From: Terfezia claveryi
Taxonomy: Eukaryota > Ascomycota > Pezizomycetes > Pezizales > Pezizaceae
Reading direction: 5' to 3'
NCBI GenBank assembly: GCA_015179025.1
Contig: WHUX01000009.1
Coordinates: 434,001-498,000 of the forward strand
DNA: 64,000 nt
The notes under the pieces are model-generated. The model saw only the letters and a list, made by a program, of their open reading frames with translations. It was not told where the DNA came from and did no database searches. This document shows positions 37,039-48,371 of this stretch, piece after piece (position 1 is the first letter of the stretch; every line of letters begins with the position of its first letter). Position numbers and translations under genes: made by a program.

Positions 37039-38775
37039 ATGGCAATACCGAACTCCCCTCGACACCCTCCTCTCACGGAAAATACGCCCTTGCTATACTC
37101 CCCTCCCCCACTACCATCAATACCCGCAAACACTCCAATCCCGCCATACTACCAACCCCGAACCCGCCGGAGCCAATACCCCTCACCATCTCGCTCCATT
37201 ACTCCCATTCAAAGTGGGAGTGCAGTCAGCACCCCCGGCGAGGACTACAGTACAGAGAATCACTACGAAGATGAACATGCTTTCCGAAGTACAAGTTATT
37301 GCTGCTGTAGATTGCTCGTGGATTTTCTGCTTTTCCCTTGGAGGACTATATATACATATTGCTGCGGATGCCTTGGGTCTCGCCGTGGGAGAGGAATAGG
37401 TGCACGACGGCCTAGAACATACTCTAGGTCTCCATCAGAATCTAGTTTCCACGAATACATCCGTTCTCGGGAGTATTCTCCAGATCGGTCAGAAACAAAC
37501 AGCACAACCACCCCCGAACTCGAGCGGCGGGGTCGGGGGGGTATTGGTCCTGCGGTTTGGGGAAGGCTAGGGGATGCATACTCTCCATATTCCCCGTACT
37601 CACCATACTCGCCATATGTCCCCGGGCAGGGAGCTGGTGTGATTGGTGTAGAAAGTGGACAACCGGACTACTTCTCGCCCCGAGAAAATTATAATCGCAC
37701 CACCGGCCTCCCTCATGCTCCTCAGCCACCACAATACCATCATAGTCGCGGCAGTTGTACGCAGGACCCGGAACTAGATCTAGGACCAGGATATACCTCA
37801 CATTTTCTTCATGGGAGCTACCCCCGCACCGCAACAAATACCGAGCCAACAACGCGAGCAAACACTAATAGTGTCCCTAGCCCTAGGAGTGAAGAAGAAG
37901 TAGATGAGTATAACACGGGGAGCGGTGGCGGCGGTATCGTCGCCTACGGGCATGGTTATGATGCAACGCGGCAGCGGATGATATACCGGCGAATACTCGC
38001 TATCGACCAAGAAATCGCCGCCGGAGGAGGGGGCGTAGATAGGGGCTACGAAGGCGGCGACGAAGACACTGAGACTGGAACAAGTAACTCCGGAATTGGC
38101 AGCACAAGTGCTAGCGGAAGGACTAGCCCGTACGAAGAGCGGGGGAGACCAAGGAGGGGGAGTAGTTGGTGGGGCATGGGGTATGGGTTTGGCAGTACTC
38201 TAGGCGGAGGAGGGCGACGTAGGCAGGGAATAAGCGACGAGGGCGTCGAGACCGAAAGTGTGGAAGGACCCCATGGGGAAAATTATGGTGAAGGCAATCA
38301 GCAACACTACCATCACCACCTTGGTCGGCCGGGCTGGAGTGTCGGCGCAATAGATGGCCTGGCACCATCCCCGGTTTCCCCCGCCGTCACGGCAATTCGG
38401 TATGGAAGTAACGATAATACCCCGAGGCCTGGAAATATATTGGAAGTCGTGCATGGGTCAGCTCACGCAAGAGGGGTATCTGAGGGAACAGAACTTCGGC
38501 ATGGGGAAAGGGATTCAGCGACTGATCCGGGGTCGTCAATAGAGCAAGACGGAGGCGAAGTACATACGGCCAGCAGCGGGTTGGACGATATCATCCTATT
38601 ACCTCCGGCGTTGGATTCTTGTTCGGAAATTGATTTATCTCCGTCATCGGCGGCGGCGGCGGAACTAGAACAGTTACGGGGTGGCAGTTTGAGTGGCAGT
38701 TTGGTGAATACGAGTGTACAGCCGCAAATGTCTCCAACTGCGATACCACCGACACAGGGCGCCAGTGCACACTAA
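37039..38775 (+). CDS. Disordered protein with a cysteine-rich, possibly lipid-anchored segment
   Basis: Single-exon gene of 578 aa. The ATG at 37039 has a good context (accATGG). The N-terminal 85 residues are Pro/Ser rich. Residues about 86-115 form a hydrophobic segment flanked by cysteine clusters (SYCCCRLLVDFLLF and IYTYCCGCLGSRRG) followed by basic residues. That pattern fits palmitoylation and peripheral or monotopic membrane attachment (inference). The remainder is low complexity: a YSP tandem (four YSP units near residue 180-195), Gly-rich stretches and acidic patches. No known domain recognised. Confidence 0.75.
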   Translation: MAIPNSPRHPPLTENTPLLYSPPPLPSIPANTPIPPYYQPRTRRSQYPSPSRSITPIQSGSAVSTPGEDYSTENHYEDEHAFRSTSYCCCRLLVDFLLFPWRTIYTYCCGCLGSRRGRGIGARRPRTYSRSPSESSFHEYIRSREYSPDRSETNSTTTPELERRGRGGIGPAVWGRLGDAYSPYSPYSPYSPYVPGQGAGVIGVESGQPDYFSPRENYNRTTGLPHAPQPPQYHHSRGSCTQDPELDLGPGYTSHFLHGSYPRTATNTEPTTRANTNSVPSPRSEEEVDEYNTGSGGGGIVAYGHGYDATRQRMIYRRILAIDQEIAAGGGGVDRGYEGGDEDTETGTSNSGIGSTSASGRTSPYEERGRPRRGSSWWGMGYGFGSTLGGGGRRRQGISDEGVETESVEGPHGENYGEGNQQHYHHHLGRPGWSVGAIDGLAPSPVSPAVTAIRYGSNDNTPRPGNILEVVHGSAHARGVSEGTELRHGERDSATDPGSSIEQDGGEVHTASSGLDDIILLPPALDSCSEIDLSPSSAAAAELEQLRGGSLSGSLVNTSVQPQMSPTAIPPTQGASAH

Positions 38776-40148
38776 TTATTTCATTTAAGGACACAAATTG
38801 GGGGGGGGAGGGGGAGGATGTTGGATTAGGAATATTGGATATGAGAGGTTGATATCGCGTTTGATTAATAATACCATATAATAAAAACTCGACAAACTCC
38901 TATATTTCAATGGGTGCTTTGTATTTATCTTGTGGCCGTATTCCTCAATTGTATTGATTTATCGTACAAATTCCGTCAGCCCTGGTCCGGTACCGCTCGG
39001 AAAGTTAAGCTCGTCTTCCTGAGGCTCGGAGGTCTTGGTGCCGGTGAGGTTATCAAGTTTGAGGCTCTGAGTTGTATGGTGCTGACTATATGCGGGATGA
39101 AGGATATTCCTATCTGTATAGGAAGTGCACAAAGCGGGAATTCATACGTATATGCTTACACTCCATCTACCTCAACCGCCAATGCTAACAATCGATAAGG
39201 ATGTAGTTATTATCTGAATGGGCGCCCGGGCTACCAGTCGTTGAGGCTAATAGCTGCAAAATACGAGACATTTTGTATGTATGTATATAGGTTTAACTAC
39301 GTAAGTAGTTTCGAATGATTAACAAGAGAAGCTAATCGCCAACTGGCAACCTTACATAAAATAACTTATAGGAGGAAGAGCTACTATGCGAGTCCCTATG
39401 ATGTTAATTCCGACCATGGAAGAGCAAAGAGACTTGCGTGCACAGAAATATGTAGGCATAGACGAACATCTCTTATTGCATGCCTTAGCCAGGGAATGTA
39501 CTTCTGCAGTTACCCTGACATAAAATAGCATTTACCTGCACAATACGTGATGGATGACGTATAAATGTATCTGTGTCTCCCTCTTCAGAAATCGGTCCTA
39601 TTACCCTGAACCGAAACGCGCACCTTAGTCTCTTAGCTACATAGCTGATATTCTCCTTGAAAGGAATCTAGGCTTAAAAAAAATCTATATTCGATATCAG
39701 GAGACCGAAAGCAGCTTCGCTACCAATGGTACAGAGCTGCAAGCTGCTTTCCTTCCAAAGCTAGCTGACATAGCCCGGAGAGGACGGGTATTTGGTATTT
39801 GATTATTTTGGTGGGATGTGAGGGTAGCCATGCTCTAGAGAGCTGTCGTATCCTAAGGTGTACCTACATGTAGCCGCAGCGCAGAAATGGAACCGGGGAG
39901 GGGGGTTGCAGGGGTTGTCATTTAACAATGGCTAGGAGAAGTCAGACTCCGCATTGATGCGGGGCGAGGCGTATCATACTATGCAGTGTCTGCCTATACG
40001 AGTAGCTCAATATATAACGGCGACTGCTGCAGGAAACATTTCATGCATGGTTCACCATCGTTTAAAAAATTGACGAATGATTAGAATTTTGGGGATAATT
40101 GAGATCGGACGATGTCATTTTCTGCAGATCTGATCTGATCGGGTTGCA
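38776..40148. other. Intergenic region
   Basis: No supported gene. Includes a G-run just after the upstream stop codon (38799-38816). Confidence 0.45.
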
Positions 40149-40448
40149 GTGTGGCTTGGATTAGTGCGTATGTACTTAATGTACTTGCCCGAATGGTCGG
40201 AGGGGAGTGGAAGAAAGCTCCGATCAGAGGCAAATACGATGGATCTTATTCGGAAACATACTACAATCCTAGTACCAGAGGTTTACGCCTTCAATTCCCG
40301 CCTGGATAATGTGGTTAACGCTCCATATATTGCAATGGAGTTCATTGATGGGATTAATATGTGTAAGAATTGGTATGGCTCGGCAGATGGAGACGAGCAG
40401 CGGAGTGAAGAGCAGTTGGAAGAGCGAAGAGTTACGGGGGAAGTTTAG
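40149..40448 (+). pseudogene. Fragment of an APH-type (aminoglycoside phosphotransferase-like) kinase
   Basis: The frame contains RSEANTMDLIRKHTTILVPEVYAFNSRLDN...APYIAMEFIDGINM, in the style of the N-lobe and hinge of fungal APH/kinase-like proteins (PF01636 type). The catalytic HGD and DxD parts are absent downstream and the frame degrades after about 40400. It is best read as a relic. A gene with undetected introns is less likely because no later catalytic motif appears in any frame. Confidence 0.55.
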
Positions 40449-40740
40449 ACAACTGAGGGGAGAGTATGGATGTCGTGAACAACCGACGGGGAGGGTTAGC
40501 ACGGTTCAAGTGAGGAATAATACCTCCTTTCACACTGGCTATGTAATTCTCATACCAGGGATGAGGTAGTTATTTCATAAAATTGTTTATACGGAGCATG
40601 CCAACAGAGCTGCATATGCCAATATCATGTGCATGGTATCGTTATATTGTGTGCGTATGCAGGCTGTCCAAATAGGAAACCTTTGGCCTATGTAAGAAGA
40701 TATAAACACACTGGCAATCTGTAAGGCTTAAAATTCACCA

Positions 40741-41020
40741 TTGCTACATGCTTTGCCTGTTGGAGTATTCCCACTGCCCTAATTTTGACACCTTCAGCTG
40801 CGTTGGTTTTTGCCACTGGTATCCCATTTTCAAGAGCTTGCTCACTCTTATTGATGCCACTCACCTAATCCCTCTTGTCATTTCATGATCTTTAGAGCGG
40901 AGGATCAACAACTTATTCCTAGGAAACTCACTGGTCTGGCATCTCTTGCTGCCGCGGTATAATTACAAGCAAGACAATCAAGATTAGAAGCACTACATAG
41001 AACGAGGCAAGAGGGGGATC
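40741..41020 (+). pseudogene. Decayed TPR-CHAT gene fragment
   Basis: Nucleotide similarity to 43800-44090 of the intact TPR-CHAT gene, covering the segment between the TPR array and the CHAT domain: 'gcttgctcactcttattgatgccactcacctaatccctct', then 'ggaggatcaacaacttattc', then 'tggcatctcttgctgccgcggta'. Frames are broken by indels and a stop. Confidence 0.7.
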
Positions 41021-42303
41021 TTCAGGGCCTAAAGAGTCTATGGTCTATCCCTGATAAGCGACAAAATCGACAAGGCGCAATCCTGTCTACATTTTTGCAT
41101 CGATATTCAGTATCAAGAGAGCAAGGGGAGCCCCTCAACGAGGTGGCAGCTTCCAGATTATGCCGCGAAAACTAGAACAGGAGGAGCATTTCATACCGTG
41201 CAGATTTGTCCGTTGTAGGAAGAATTTTGCCAAGCCCAAGGGTTGGGATTCCTGATTCATGACAGTGTTATAGGTAAGGATAACATATCGTGACTAGCAT
41301 TATTGCTCTATCAAAGTTACATATGTATCTCAGTACTCTATATACAGCAAAAAGTTTCGTACTCCCCCTGCATAAAGAGGCCCAATTTGTATGGGAAATG
41401 CCACCTAGCTGTATGCGCTCTCTAGATTAGAGTACTTATTATACAGGGGAGCGCAGGAAGCCTTGCTTGAAAATTGGGCAAACGCTTTGTGATCTACAGT
41501 TGTTAAACTAGAAACAGCGCTTGGGTATGATGTGTGCAAGCTAAGTAACACAGCCGGGTGTAGTTCCAGTACAACTGCTTCCCCGCACCAGGTGTGTTGC
41601 AAGCTGTCTTCTTGGGATGGCTGTGCTGGGATTCTTAGTTGTGAGAGGTGCACACACCTACTGTAATTTCAATCTCTAGGATTTTTCATTAACGAGTTCT
41701 AAAGGTGCGTAGGCGTTGCAATTGCTACCCATAAGATTGGTCCCATGTTTGTGAGTCATATCCATCAAGCACAACAAATATCAACATAAAAGCCCATGCT
41801 TGTGAGTCATACCATCAAGAACAAATAATATCTACATAAATGTAGTTGGTTCCGAGAGTACACATACTACCTGTATAACTACCACCCAATTGTACTTGTG
41901 ATCATACACCCTTTCAGATACGACAATCCAACCAGACTAACAACAAGCATCCTTCAGCTTCTCTAATTATTTCCGTACTAGCGTACGAAGCAGTGTAAAT
42001 TTTGGTTTCATTCATACATTTTTTTTTGCAGCTACGTTTTTTTGCAGCTACGTAGGTCCAATTACTAAAAATGTATTCTAGTTGACGTTTGACCTAGCTA
42101 ACCAGTGGTGTATTTAGGACTCACGTTGCATACTGGTCACAGTCAATCAATAGAGTACTATCCCTAGTAGAGGGAAGCCGTGTAAATTATAAACCTGTTC
42201 CTTTGTCGCTAAGGTAGGAAATGTTCCTAATCGTGTTGTATATACTACCAAGTATCTTTGAGTTGACCTAATATTCACGGTATCTGAACAGGCGTAAGTG
42301 AGG
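41021..42303. promoter_or_regulatory. Intergenic region including the TPR-CHAT promoter
   Basis: No gene seen from 41021 to 42303. The last 90 bp (42215-42303) share blocks with 60640-60726 upstream of the other TPR-CHAT gene ('tcctaat', 'gagttgacct', 'ttcacggtat' against 'ttcatggtat', 'gaggATGG'), so the proximal promoter/5' UTR was duplicated with the gene. A direct repeat of 'tttttttgcagctacgt' lies at about 42023-42055. Confidence 0.5.
41743..41842 (+). repeat. Two-unit imperfect tandem repeat of about 50 bp
   Basis: The unit 'ccatg.ttgtgagtcata.ccatcaag' followed by 'acaa.aatatc.acataaa' occurs twice in succession with small indels. Not coding. Confidence 0.7.
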
Positions 42304-45300
42304 ATGGAAGGTCTAGAAGTCACTTTCACACGATTACTGTCCCCGGAAGAGCCGGAGGATAGATTTAACCCAGCGGAGTTGTTGAGCCTCTTGGGGTTCT
42401 ATTTTTTTACGCATTATGAACAAACTAGGGATTTGGAGGATTTAGAGGCCGCCATCAGGCTAACAGAGAAAGCTCTGGCAGAAACACCAGAGGATCACCC
42501 CATTCGGATAGCCTTTTTCGACAATCTTGGGAACTATTCAAGCAGCCGGTATGAACGAACTGGGAATTTGCAGGACTTAGAGGCTGCTATCAATCACGCA
42601 GCGACAGTAGTAGGGAGAACACCTGAAGATCACCCTACTCGCCCAGGACAGTTAAACACTCTTGGTAGGCGTCTGGGCAGCCTATATGAGCGAACTGGGA
42701 ATTTGCGAGACCTGGAGGCCGCTATCAAGCACGAAGAGACAGCTCTCAACGCAACACCACTGGATCAACCTCATCGCCAAAGATTGTTAGAAAATCTTGG
42801 GTACCATTTAGCCGACCGATATGTACGAACTGGCAATTTGGATAACCTGGAGGCTGCTATCAATTACACAGAAGTGGCAGTGAAAGAAACGCCAGAGGAT
42901 CACCCTGACCGCGTAGCATACCTAAACAGCCTTGGGACCCATTTAAGCACCCGATTCGCACGAACTAGGAATTCCCAAGATCTGAAGGCTGCTATGAACC
43001 ACGGAGAGGCTGCACTCAACGCAATACCAGAGGATCACCCTGCTCGCCCAAAAATTTTAATCAACCTTGGGAACAATTTGGGCAGCCGATATGAACAAAA
43101 TGGCAATTTGGAGGACCTGGAGGATGCTATCAATCTAACAGCGACGGCAATCAAGGCGGTGCCAGATCATCACCCTGATCGCCCAAAACAATTAGACAGC
43201 CTTGGGAAACATTTAGGCAGCCGGTATGAACGAACTGGTAATATGCAGGACCTGAAGGCTGCTATTGATTGCGCGGAAATAGTAGTAGGGAGAACACCTG
43301 AAGATCACCCTGCTCGCCCAGGACAGTTAAACACTCTTGGTAGCCGTTTGGGCAGCCTATATGAGCGAACTGGGAATTTTCGAGACCTGGAGGACGCCAT
43401 CGGGCACGGACAGACAGCTCTCAACGCAATACCAGAGGATCATCCTAATCGTCCAAGACTATTAGGCAACCTTGGGAACCGTTTAAGCAGCCGATATGAA
43501 CGAACTGGCAATCTGGAGGACCTGGAGGCTGCTATTAAGCTAGTAGAGACGGCAATCAGTACAACACCACAGGATCACCCAAATTACCCAAGACTTTTCA
43601 ACAACCTTAGGGACTATTTAAAAAGCCGATATGTACGAACTGGTAATTTACAGGACCTGGAGAGTGCCATTACTTACGCTAAGACAGCATTGAAATCAAC
43701 ACCTGAGCATCACCCCGATCGGGCAATAATGTCGTACAACCTTGCAGACTGTTTGAACAGCCAATATAATCAAACTAGGGACCTTCGGGATCTGGACCTT
43801 GCCATTTCTGAGTGGTTAGCCTGCTGTAGCATCGCCACTGTTCCAACTTCAAGACGAATACTAGCAGCTTCAATAGCTGCACGTATGTTGGTCTTTAGCC
43901 CCTTAACCGATGTGTCTAGAGCTTTCTCACTTTTACATGATGCCACTCACCTAATCCCTCTAGCTACCTCACGGTCGTTGGAGCGTGACGATCAACAGTA
44001 TATTCTGCAGGAGCTTCCCGGTGTGACATCTCTTGCTGTAGCGGTATCGTTACAGGCTGGGAAGTCACCGTTAGAGGCGCTACGCCTGCAGGAGCTAGGT
44101 CGCAGTGTTACAAATGGCCAGCTTCTTGACTATCGAAGTGAAATATCGGATCTAATGGCTCAGCATCCAACATTGGCGAAAGATTTTGATTCTCTACGAC
44201 AGGAACTGGACCCACCATTTGCGTCCATAAGTTCCATAGAAGGGTCGAGACTCTCCATAGAATCCTCTTCGGATATTTTGATAGACAAACAGCTGCAAAT
44301 ACAACAAGCTGCCTTTCATTGGAGGAACAAGGCTGCAACAGATCTTGATGATATACTCCAGCAAATCCGGCAGAAACCTGGATTCGAAACTTTCTTGCGT
44401 GAAGAATCTGAGGAGTATTTCTCATCAGCAGCACAAGAGGGCCCAATTGTAGTACTGAATACCACAAAGCTTCGCAGTGATGCACTTCTTCTTACAAAAG
44501 AAGAAGTAACAAGTATTCCATTGCCTCACCTGTCCCACGCTTCAACAGTTAGGTACCTTGACGCTAGCGCTGCCAGCACTGATAACAAAGTTAAGAGAGA
44601 GATGCTGGAATGGCTATGGAAGGCTGCCGTACGACCGGTACTACGGGAGCTAGGGTTTTACCCCGAGAAGGTTGAACCTTTGCCTCGGATCTGGTGGATT
44701 GGAGTAGGCTTGCTGGCTCAGGCCCCGATCCATGCGGCAGCAAAGTACAAAGAAGGGTCCATTAAGATGACTACCCTGCAGTATTGCCTTCCATCATACA
44801 CCTCCACTATCAGGGCACTTCAATATTCACGTTCCAAACAACAACACCAACAGCTGCAGAACGCATCTATGCTAATCGTAACCATGCCCAAGACACCAGG
44901 GGCAAGTCCTTTGGGTGTAGCTAAAGAGGCAAATGAAATTAAATACAGCCTTCGGGATTTGTGTACAGTGGAAACACTCGAAGAGCCAACTGCCAAATGT
45001 GTTCTTCAGGCACTTTCAGGTTACAGCATTGCTCACTTTGCCTGTCATGGTGTTTCTTCAATCAATCCTGCGGACAGTCATCTTCTGCTTCTTGCAGGGA
45101 CAGGAGACATTGACAGGCTCCGTGTCAAAGATATTGCAGCATTGAAATTGCCGGTAGCAAGACTAGCCTATCTCTCAGCGTGCAGTACCGCAAGCAACAC
45201 TACGCCAGAGCTCGCAGATGAAGTAACTCATATTGTGAGCTCCTTCCATATTGCGGGATTTATCAATGTCATTGGGGCATTATGGCCAGCACAAGATGAG

Positions 45301-45450
45301 GCTTGCCAGAAGATGGCAGCGGAATTCTATTCCACTCTCAGTAAGACCGATAATGTGATAGTATCGTACCGCAGTGCAGTCTTGCGATTGATGGAACAGA
45401 AGCCTTTGCAACCAATATATTGGGCACCATTCATTCACTTTGGAGCTTAA
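42304..45450 (+). CDS. TPR-CHAT protease (tetratricopeptide array plus caspase-like CHAT domain)
   Basis: Single exon, 1,048 aa. The ATG at 42304 is chosen over a GTG two codons earlier. Residues about 30-510 are roughly eleven repeats with an exact 45-residue period (135 bp), of the form RYERTGNLQDLEAAI...ATPEDHPDR...LNNLG, a TPR-like pair of helices. After a linker (about 510-800) comes a CHAT peptidase domain with the predicted dyad His915 in HFACHG and Cys960 in LSACSTA, followed by GALWPAQDE and a YWAPFIHFG end. CHAT is a clan CD (caspase/separase) peptidase fold. In bacteria TPR-CHAT enzymes act as ligand-gated proteases in defence and cell death. The fungal substrate is unknown. All expected motifs are intact, so an active enzyme is likely. 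Confidence 0.92.
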   Translation: MEGLEVTFTRLLSPEEPEDRFNPAELLSLLGFYFFTHYEQTRDLEDLEAAIRLTEKALAETPEDHPIRIAFFDNLGNYSSSRYERTGNLQDLEAAINHAATVVGRTPEDHPTRPGQLNTLGRRLGSLYERTGNLRDLEAAIKHEETALNATPLDQPHRQRLLENLGYHLADRYVRTGNLDNLEAAINYTEVAVKETPEDHPDRVAYLNSLGTHLSTRFARTRNSQDLKAAMNHGEAALNAIPEDHPARPKILINLGNNLGSRYEQNGNLEDLEDAINLTATAIKAVPDHHPDRPKQLDSLGKHLGSRYERTGNMQDLKAAIDCAEIVVGRTPEDHPARPGQLNTLGSRLGSLYERTGNFRDLEDAIGHGQTALNAIPEDHPNRPRLLGNLGNRLSSRYERTGNLEDLEAAIKLVETAISTTPQDHPNYPRLFNNLRDYLKSRYVRTGNLQDLESAITYAKTALKSTPEHHPDRAIMSYNLADCLNSQYNQTRDLRDLDLAISEWLACCSIATVPTSRRILAASIAARMLVFSPLTDVSRAFSLLHDATHLIPLATSRSLERDDQQYILQELPGVTSLAVAVSLQAGKSPLEALRLQELGRSVTNGQLLDYRSEISDLMAQHPTLAKDFDSLRQELDPPFASISSIEGSRLSIESSSDILIDKQLQIQQAAFHWRNKAATDLDDILQQIRQKPGFETFLREESEEYFSSAAQEGPIVVLNTTKLRSDALLLTKEEVTSIPLPHLSHASTVRYLDASAASTDNKVKREMLEWLWKAAVRPVLRELGFYPEKVEPLPRIWWIGVGLLAQAPIHAAAKYKEGSIKMTTLQYCLPSYTSTIRALQYSRSKQQHQQLQNASMLIVTMPKTPGASPLGVAKEANEIKYSLRDLCTVETLEEPTAKCVLQALSGYSIAHFACHGVSSINPADSHLLLLAGTGDIDRLRVKDIAALKLPVARLAYLSACSTASNTTPELADEVTHIVSSFHIAGFINVIGALWPAQDEACQKMAAEFYSTLSKTDNVIVSYRSAVLRLMEQKPLQPIYWAPFIHFGA
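42380..43800 (+). repeat. 135-bp tandem repeats encoding 45-aa TPR units (about 11)
   Basis: Exact 135-bp periodicity, for example between the 'agccggtatgaacgaactggg' unit at 42544 and the next at 42679. Adjacent units share long identical blocks. Confidence 0.9.
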
Positions 45451-47322
45451 CAGGTACAAAATCTTTTATTATCTTGTGTGACGCGTACTAACACTTTTTT
45501 GAACAGGCTAGGGGCGTTGAGGAGAAAGTCCAATTCTTTCATGTTTGCCCATGGCCCTCACTCCCTACGCCTTTCCCATTCTTTACTTTGATTATCTTTC
45601 TCATCTTTTTTTAGAGAGTTTCAGATGCACGATCGTCTAAAGGCCGAAGAGATCCTATAGTTAAGCGTGGCTCTGCTCTCCTGACTGCTCTGTAGGAGCA
45701 GATACCATGTGATTTGGGTATGGAATGTCAGTGAGAGTGGAGCTGTTGGCCCAGAGCCCAAGTGCTAGATTTCCTTTTTTTTTTTTCCCCCTCCTCATGT
45801 GCTTTGGGTTGAATGAGAAGTTTTGTTCTTTCCTATATGAAGGATTGCAGTATACACTTGAACAATATGGTAGGGTAGTAGCCAAAACCCCGCACCCTGA
45901 TATCACTTGCCGATTTCCAATTCCACTATGTAATTTGAGTTTGTGGTGACTTCTAATATAAGATCTCTAAAGGTATGTCTGGTTGGGTGTAGCAGGATGT
46001 TTTCCTTCCTATCAATCAATGCATGTATATGCTTTTTAAAGCACTTCTGCTGCTTTTGAGTAGCTTCTGCTGGGTATATGTATCAGGATTTCAAAGTATC
46101 TTATATCCACTCCAACAATCAATAGATACGGTAGCATCGTCATATATAGAAAGCATTCTACTTTAAACTCGCTCACATAGCCATCAGAAAGTGGCTCTGA
46201 TACCCTCTTCTTCTCTCCTCCAAAAAAAAAAAAACCGGACTGACTACCTTCTCCTCTGAAATACACTCGTGACGGGGATGAAGGCCGGGAAGAGGGCGTG
46301 GGGGAGGAGACAGGTGTTATTTTTATTTTTATTTTTATTTTTGGCTCGGGAGGCAGGACGCTTAAGTAGCCTGTTGTATCCATGGGTGTACCGAGCCCCT
46401 TAAGATGAGGGAACGGGGCCGTCTCATAGCCTAAGGCTTCACAGACGTGCAGACTTCATCCCCCCCCAAAAAAAGGAGAAAAAAAAAACTCATGTTAGTA
46501 TAGTTCTGCGTCGAAACATGAACACTAGACCCTGATTTCACTTTCACCTAGTTACCTCATTTGCTACTTGCCACTCTTCAGAGCTCATTCATTTCTATAT
46601 CACTTTACCAGTGCAAGTATATATAATATACCTCATGTGTTTGCACGCCTTATTATATTCCACTATTACCTCATACGTGCCCATGCGTCGTATGTATACT
46701 CTTATTATGTTCCATGTAGATCAGGGGAGAGTATTTTTCCTTCAGGGTTCTCATTAGCCTGTAAATACACCTGGACCCTTCTCCTCCTCCCCCCTCTCGC
46801 AACCTCCTCCCCCTCACACATTAAAGATCACAGAGTAGAATCTTCGAGGAGACCATGGAGACGGGAGAGTTAACTTCGAACATGGCGAGTGCACGTGGCC
46901 TGTAGTGGTCGGAGTTACCAAAAACCCAGTAACCCTCCTGCAACCAGACTAGCAAGCCTCCCGGGTGTGTATACCTATATTATTGGCAACGGTTTTTTTT
47001 AATCCAACTAAGGGCAATGCAGGAAAACAGAAGTTCTAAGGCCCTCACAATCAAGCAATTACTGCCGAGAAAACTTATGCTCAAGATGATAGGATTAATT
47101 GAGGGGAGATGTACATGTGCATGGAGTGAACATGTGATGGATATACGGAAACTTCATGAAATGATAAACTTCCGATGTACTCACATATGGGATGTTTGTA
47201 CAAAACTCCCAAACCACATAGAGGTATAAGAACATAACCTCCCCTTCTTTCCCTAATCTCCCGCTTATCATTAACATTACCTCCTCCTCCTGTTGCTAAC
47301 CACACCCCCCGCGCTCCACCCA
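45451..47322. other. Intergenic region between TPR-CHAT and the DUF92-type gene
   Basis: No supported gene. Contains a (TTTTTA)n tract at about 46317-46342. Confidence 0.5.
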
Positions 47323-48371
47323 TTAATACCCTCCCACCAACGCCCACCATGCCACCATCCCCGCCAAGATCATCCCCACTGCCATACTCGCATTAACCCC
47401 GTTATTATCCAACCACCCTAACCCACCCTGCACCACCTTCCTACTTCCCCCTACCTTAACAGCACCGTCCTCAAAAACCTTTTCAACCTCTACCTCCTGC
47501 TTCATATGGAGGGGATGGGGGTGCAACCTTGTTTCCCCGGGTATGATTAATACCTTCCCTCCGTGGGGATTCTCCACGATCCGATTCGTGCGTATGTCGA
47601 TGACACTATGCTGGAAGATTGCGCCGAGGATGGAATCGAGTAAGGAACCAGAGAATCCAATGAGCGTCGTGAAGAGAATGAACTTCATCGCAGAAACAGC
47701 AGGAGTAGTAGTAGTAGTAGTAGTAGTAGGGTTAAACCAATAACTCGAGACAACCCCAATAATCGCCGCCCCTAGGGCCGCCGCGCCCAACCCCACACCA
47801 GACACGGCCCCATTAGTCCCGGGGGGGCAAATCTTCCATGGGTTTAGTATCAATCTCGGCTTGCGATTGGACAAAATCCCCAGCTCGGATGATAACGTAT
47901 CCGCCGCCGTCGCCGCATAATTCGCCACAACCCCCACTACAAGTAAATCCCCGACATACCCCGTCTCCCCGCCAAGCCATCCCTTCCCACTCGTACTCCC
48001 TCTTGCGAGAACCTCCTCCACCAGCCGCTCCACCCCAAACCACCCCTTCCTGATGGCCAAGTCCACCAAACACAGGATACTGGCTGCGCCAGAATTGGCT
48101 AAAACCTGAATAACCCCCCTCCCCTCATGCTCACCGTGGCCCCCCCCACTCGACACAGTCAACTTTTCCTTCTCGGCTTTCTTGATTTTGGTGGCGGTCG
48201 TGCCGAGGAGGTAGAATGTGATGAGGAGGGTGAACGGGAGGGCGGTGGGGTGCGAGGCGTGGATGAGCGCAGTGAGCGTCGCGGCGAGGATGGCGGGGGG
48301 GTGAGGGAGGAGCGGCTGTAGGCGCGGTGGATGAGCAGAAGAGTGAAGAAGGTGGAGATGTAGGGGTTCAT
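47323..48371 (-). CDS. DUF92/TMEM19-family integral membrane protein, frameshifted at a C-run
   Basis: The ATG at 48371-48369 begins MNPYISTFFTLLLIHRAY. The frame breaks in a run of seven C (minus strand; G at 48295-48301) and resumes as ILAATLTALIHASHPTALPFTLLITFYLLG. It then runs to the TAA at 47323, giving about 349 aa if one base is restored. Diagnostic DUF92 features are VIQVLANSGAASIL, NYAATAADTLSSELGILS and ICPPGTNGAVSGVGLGAAALGA, with further hydrophobic helices (FILFTTLIGFSGSLLDSILGA and a C-terminal one). About seven membrane segments are expected. The family includes animal TMEM19 and plant VTE6 (phytyl-phosphate kinase); the fungal role is not established. A Thr run (eight) follows a transmembrane segment. 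Confidence 0.75.

Noticed and set aside
41405..41653. Minus-strand 82-aa frame upstream of TPR-CHAT
   Set aside because: No recognisable domain, no splice context, and surrounded by decayed fragments.
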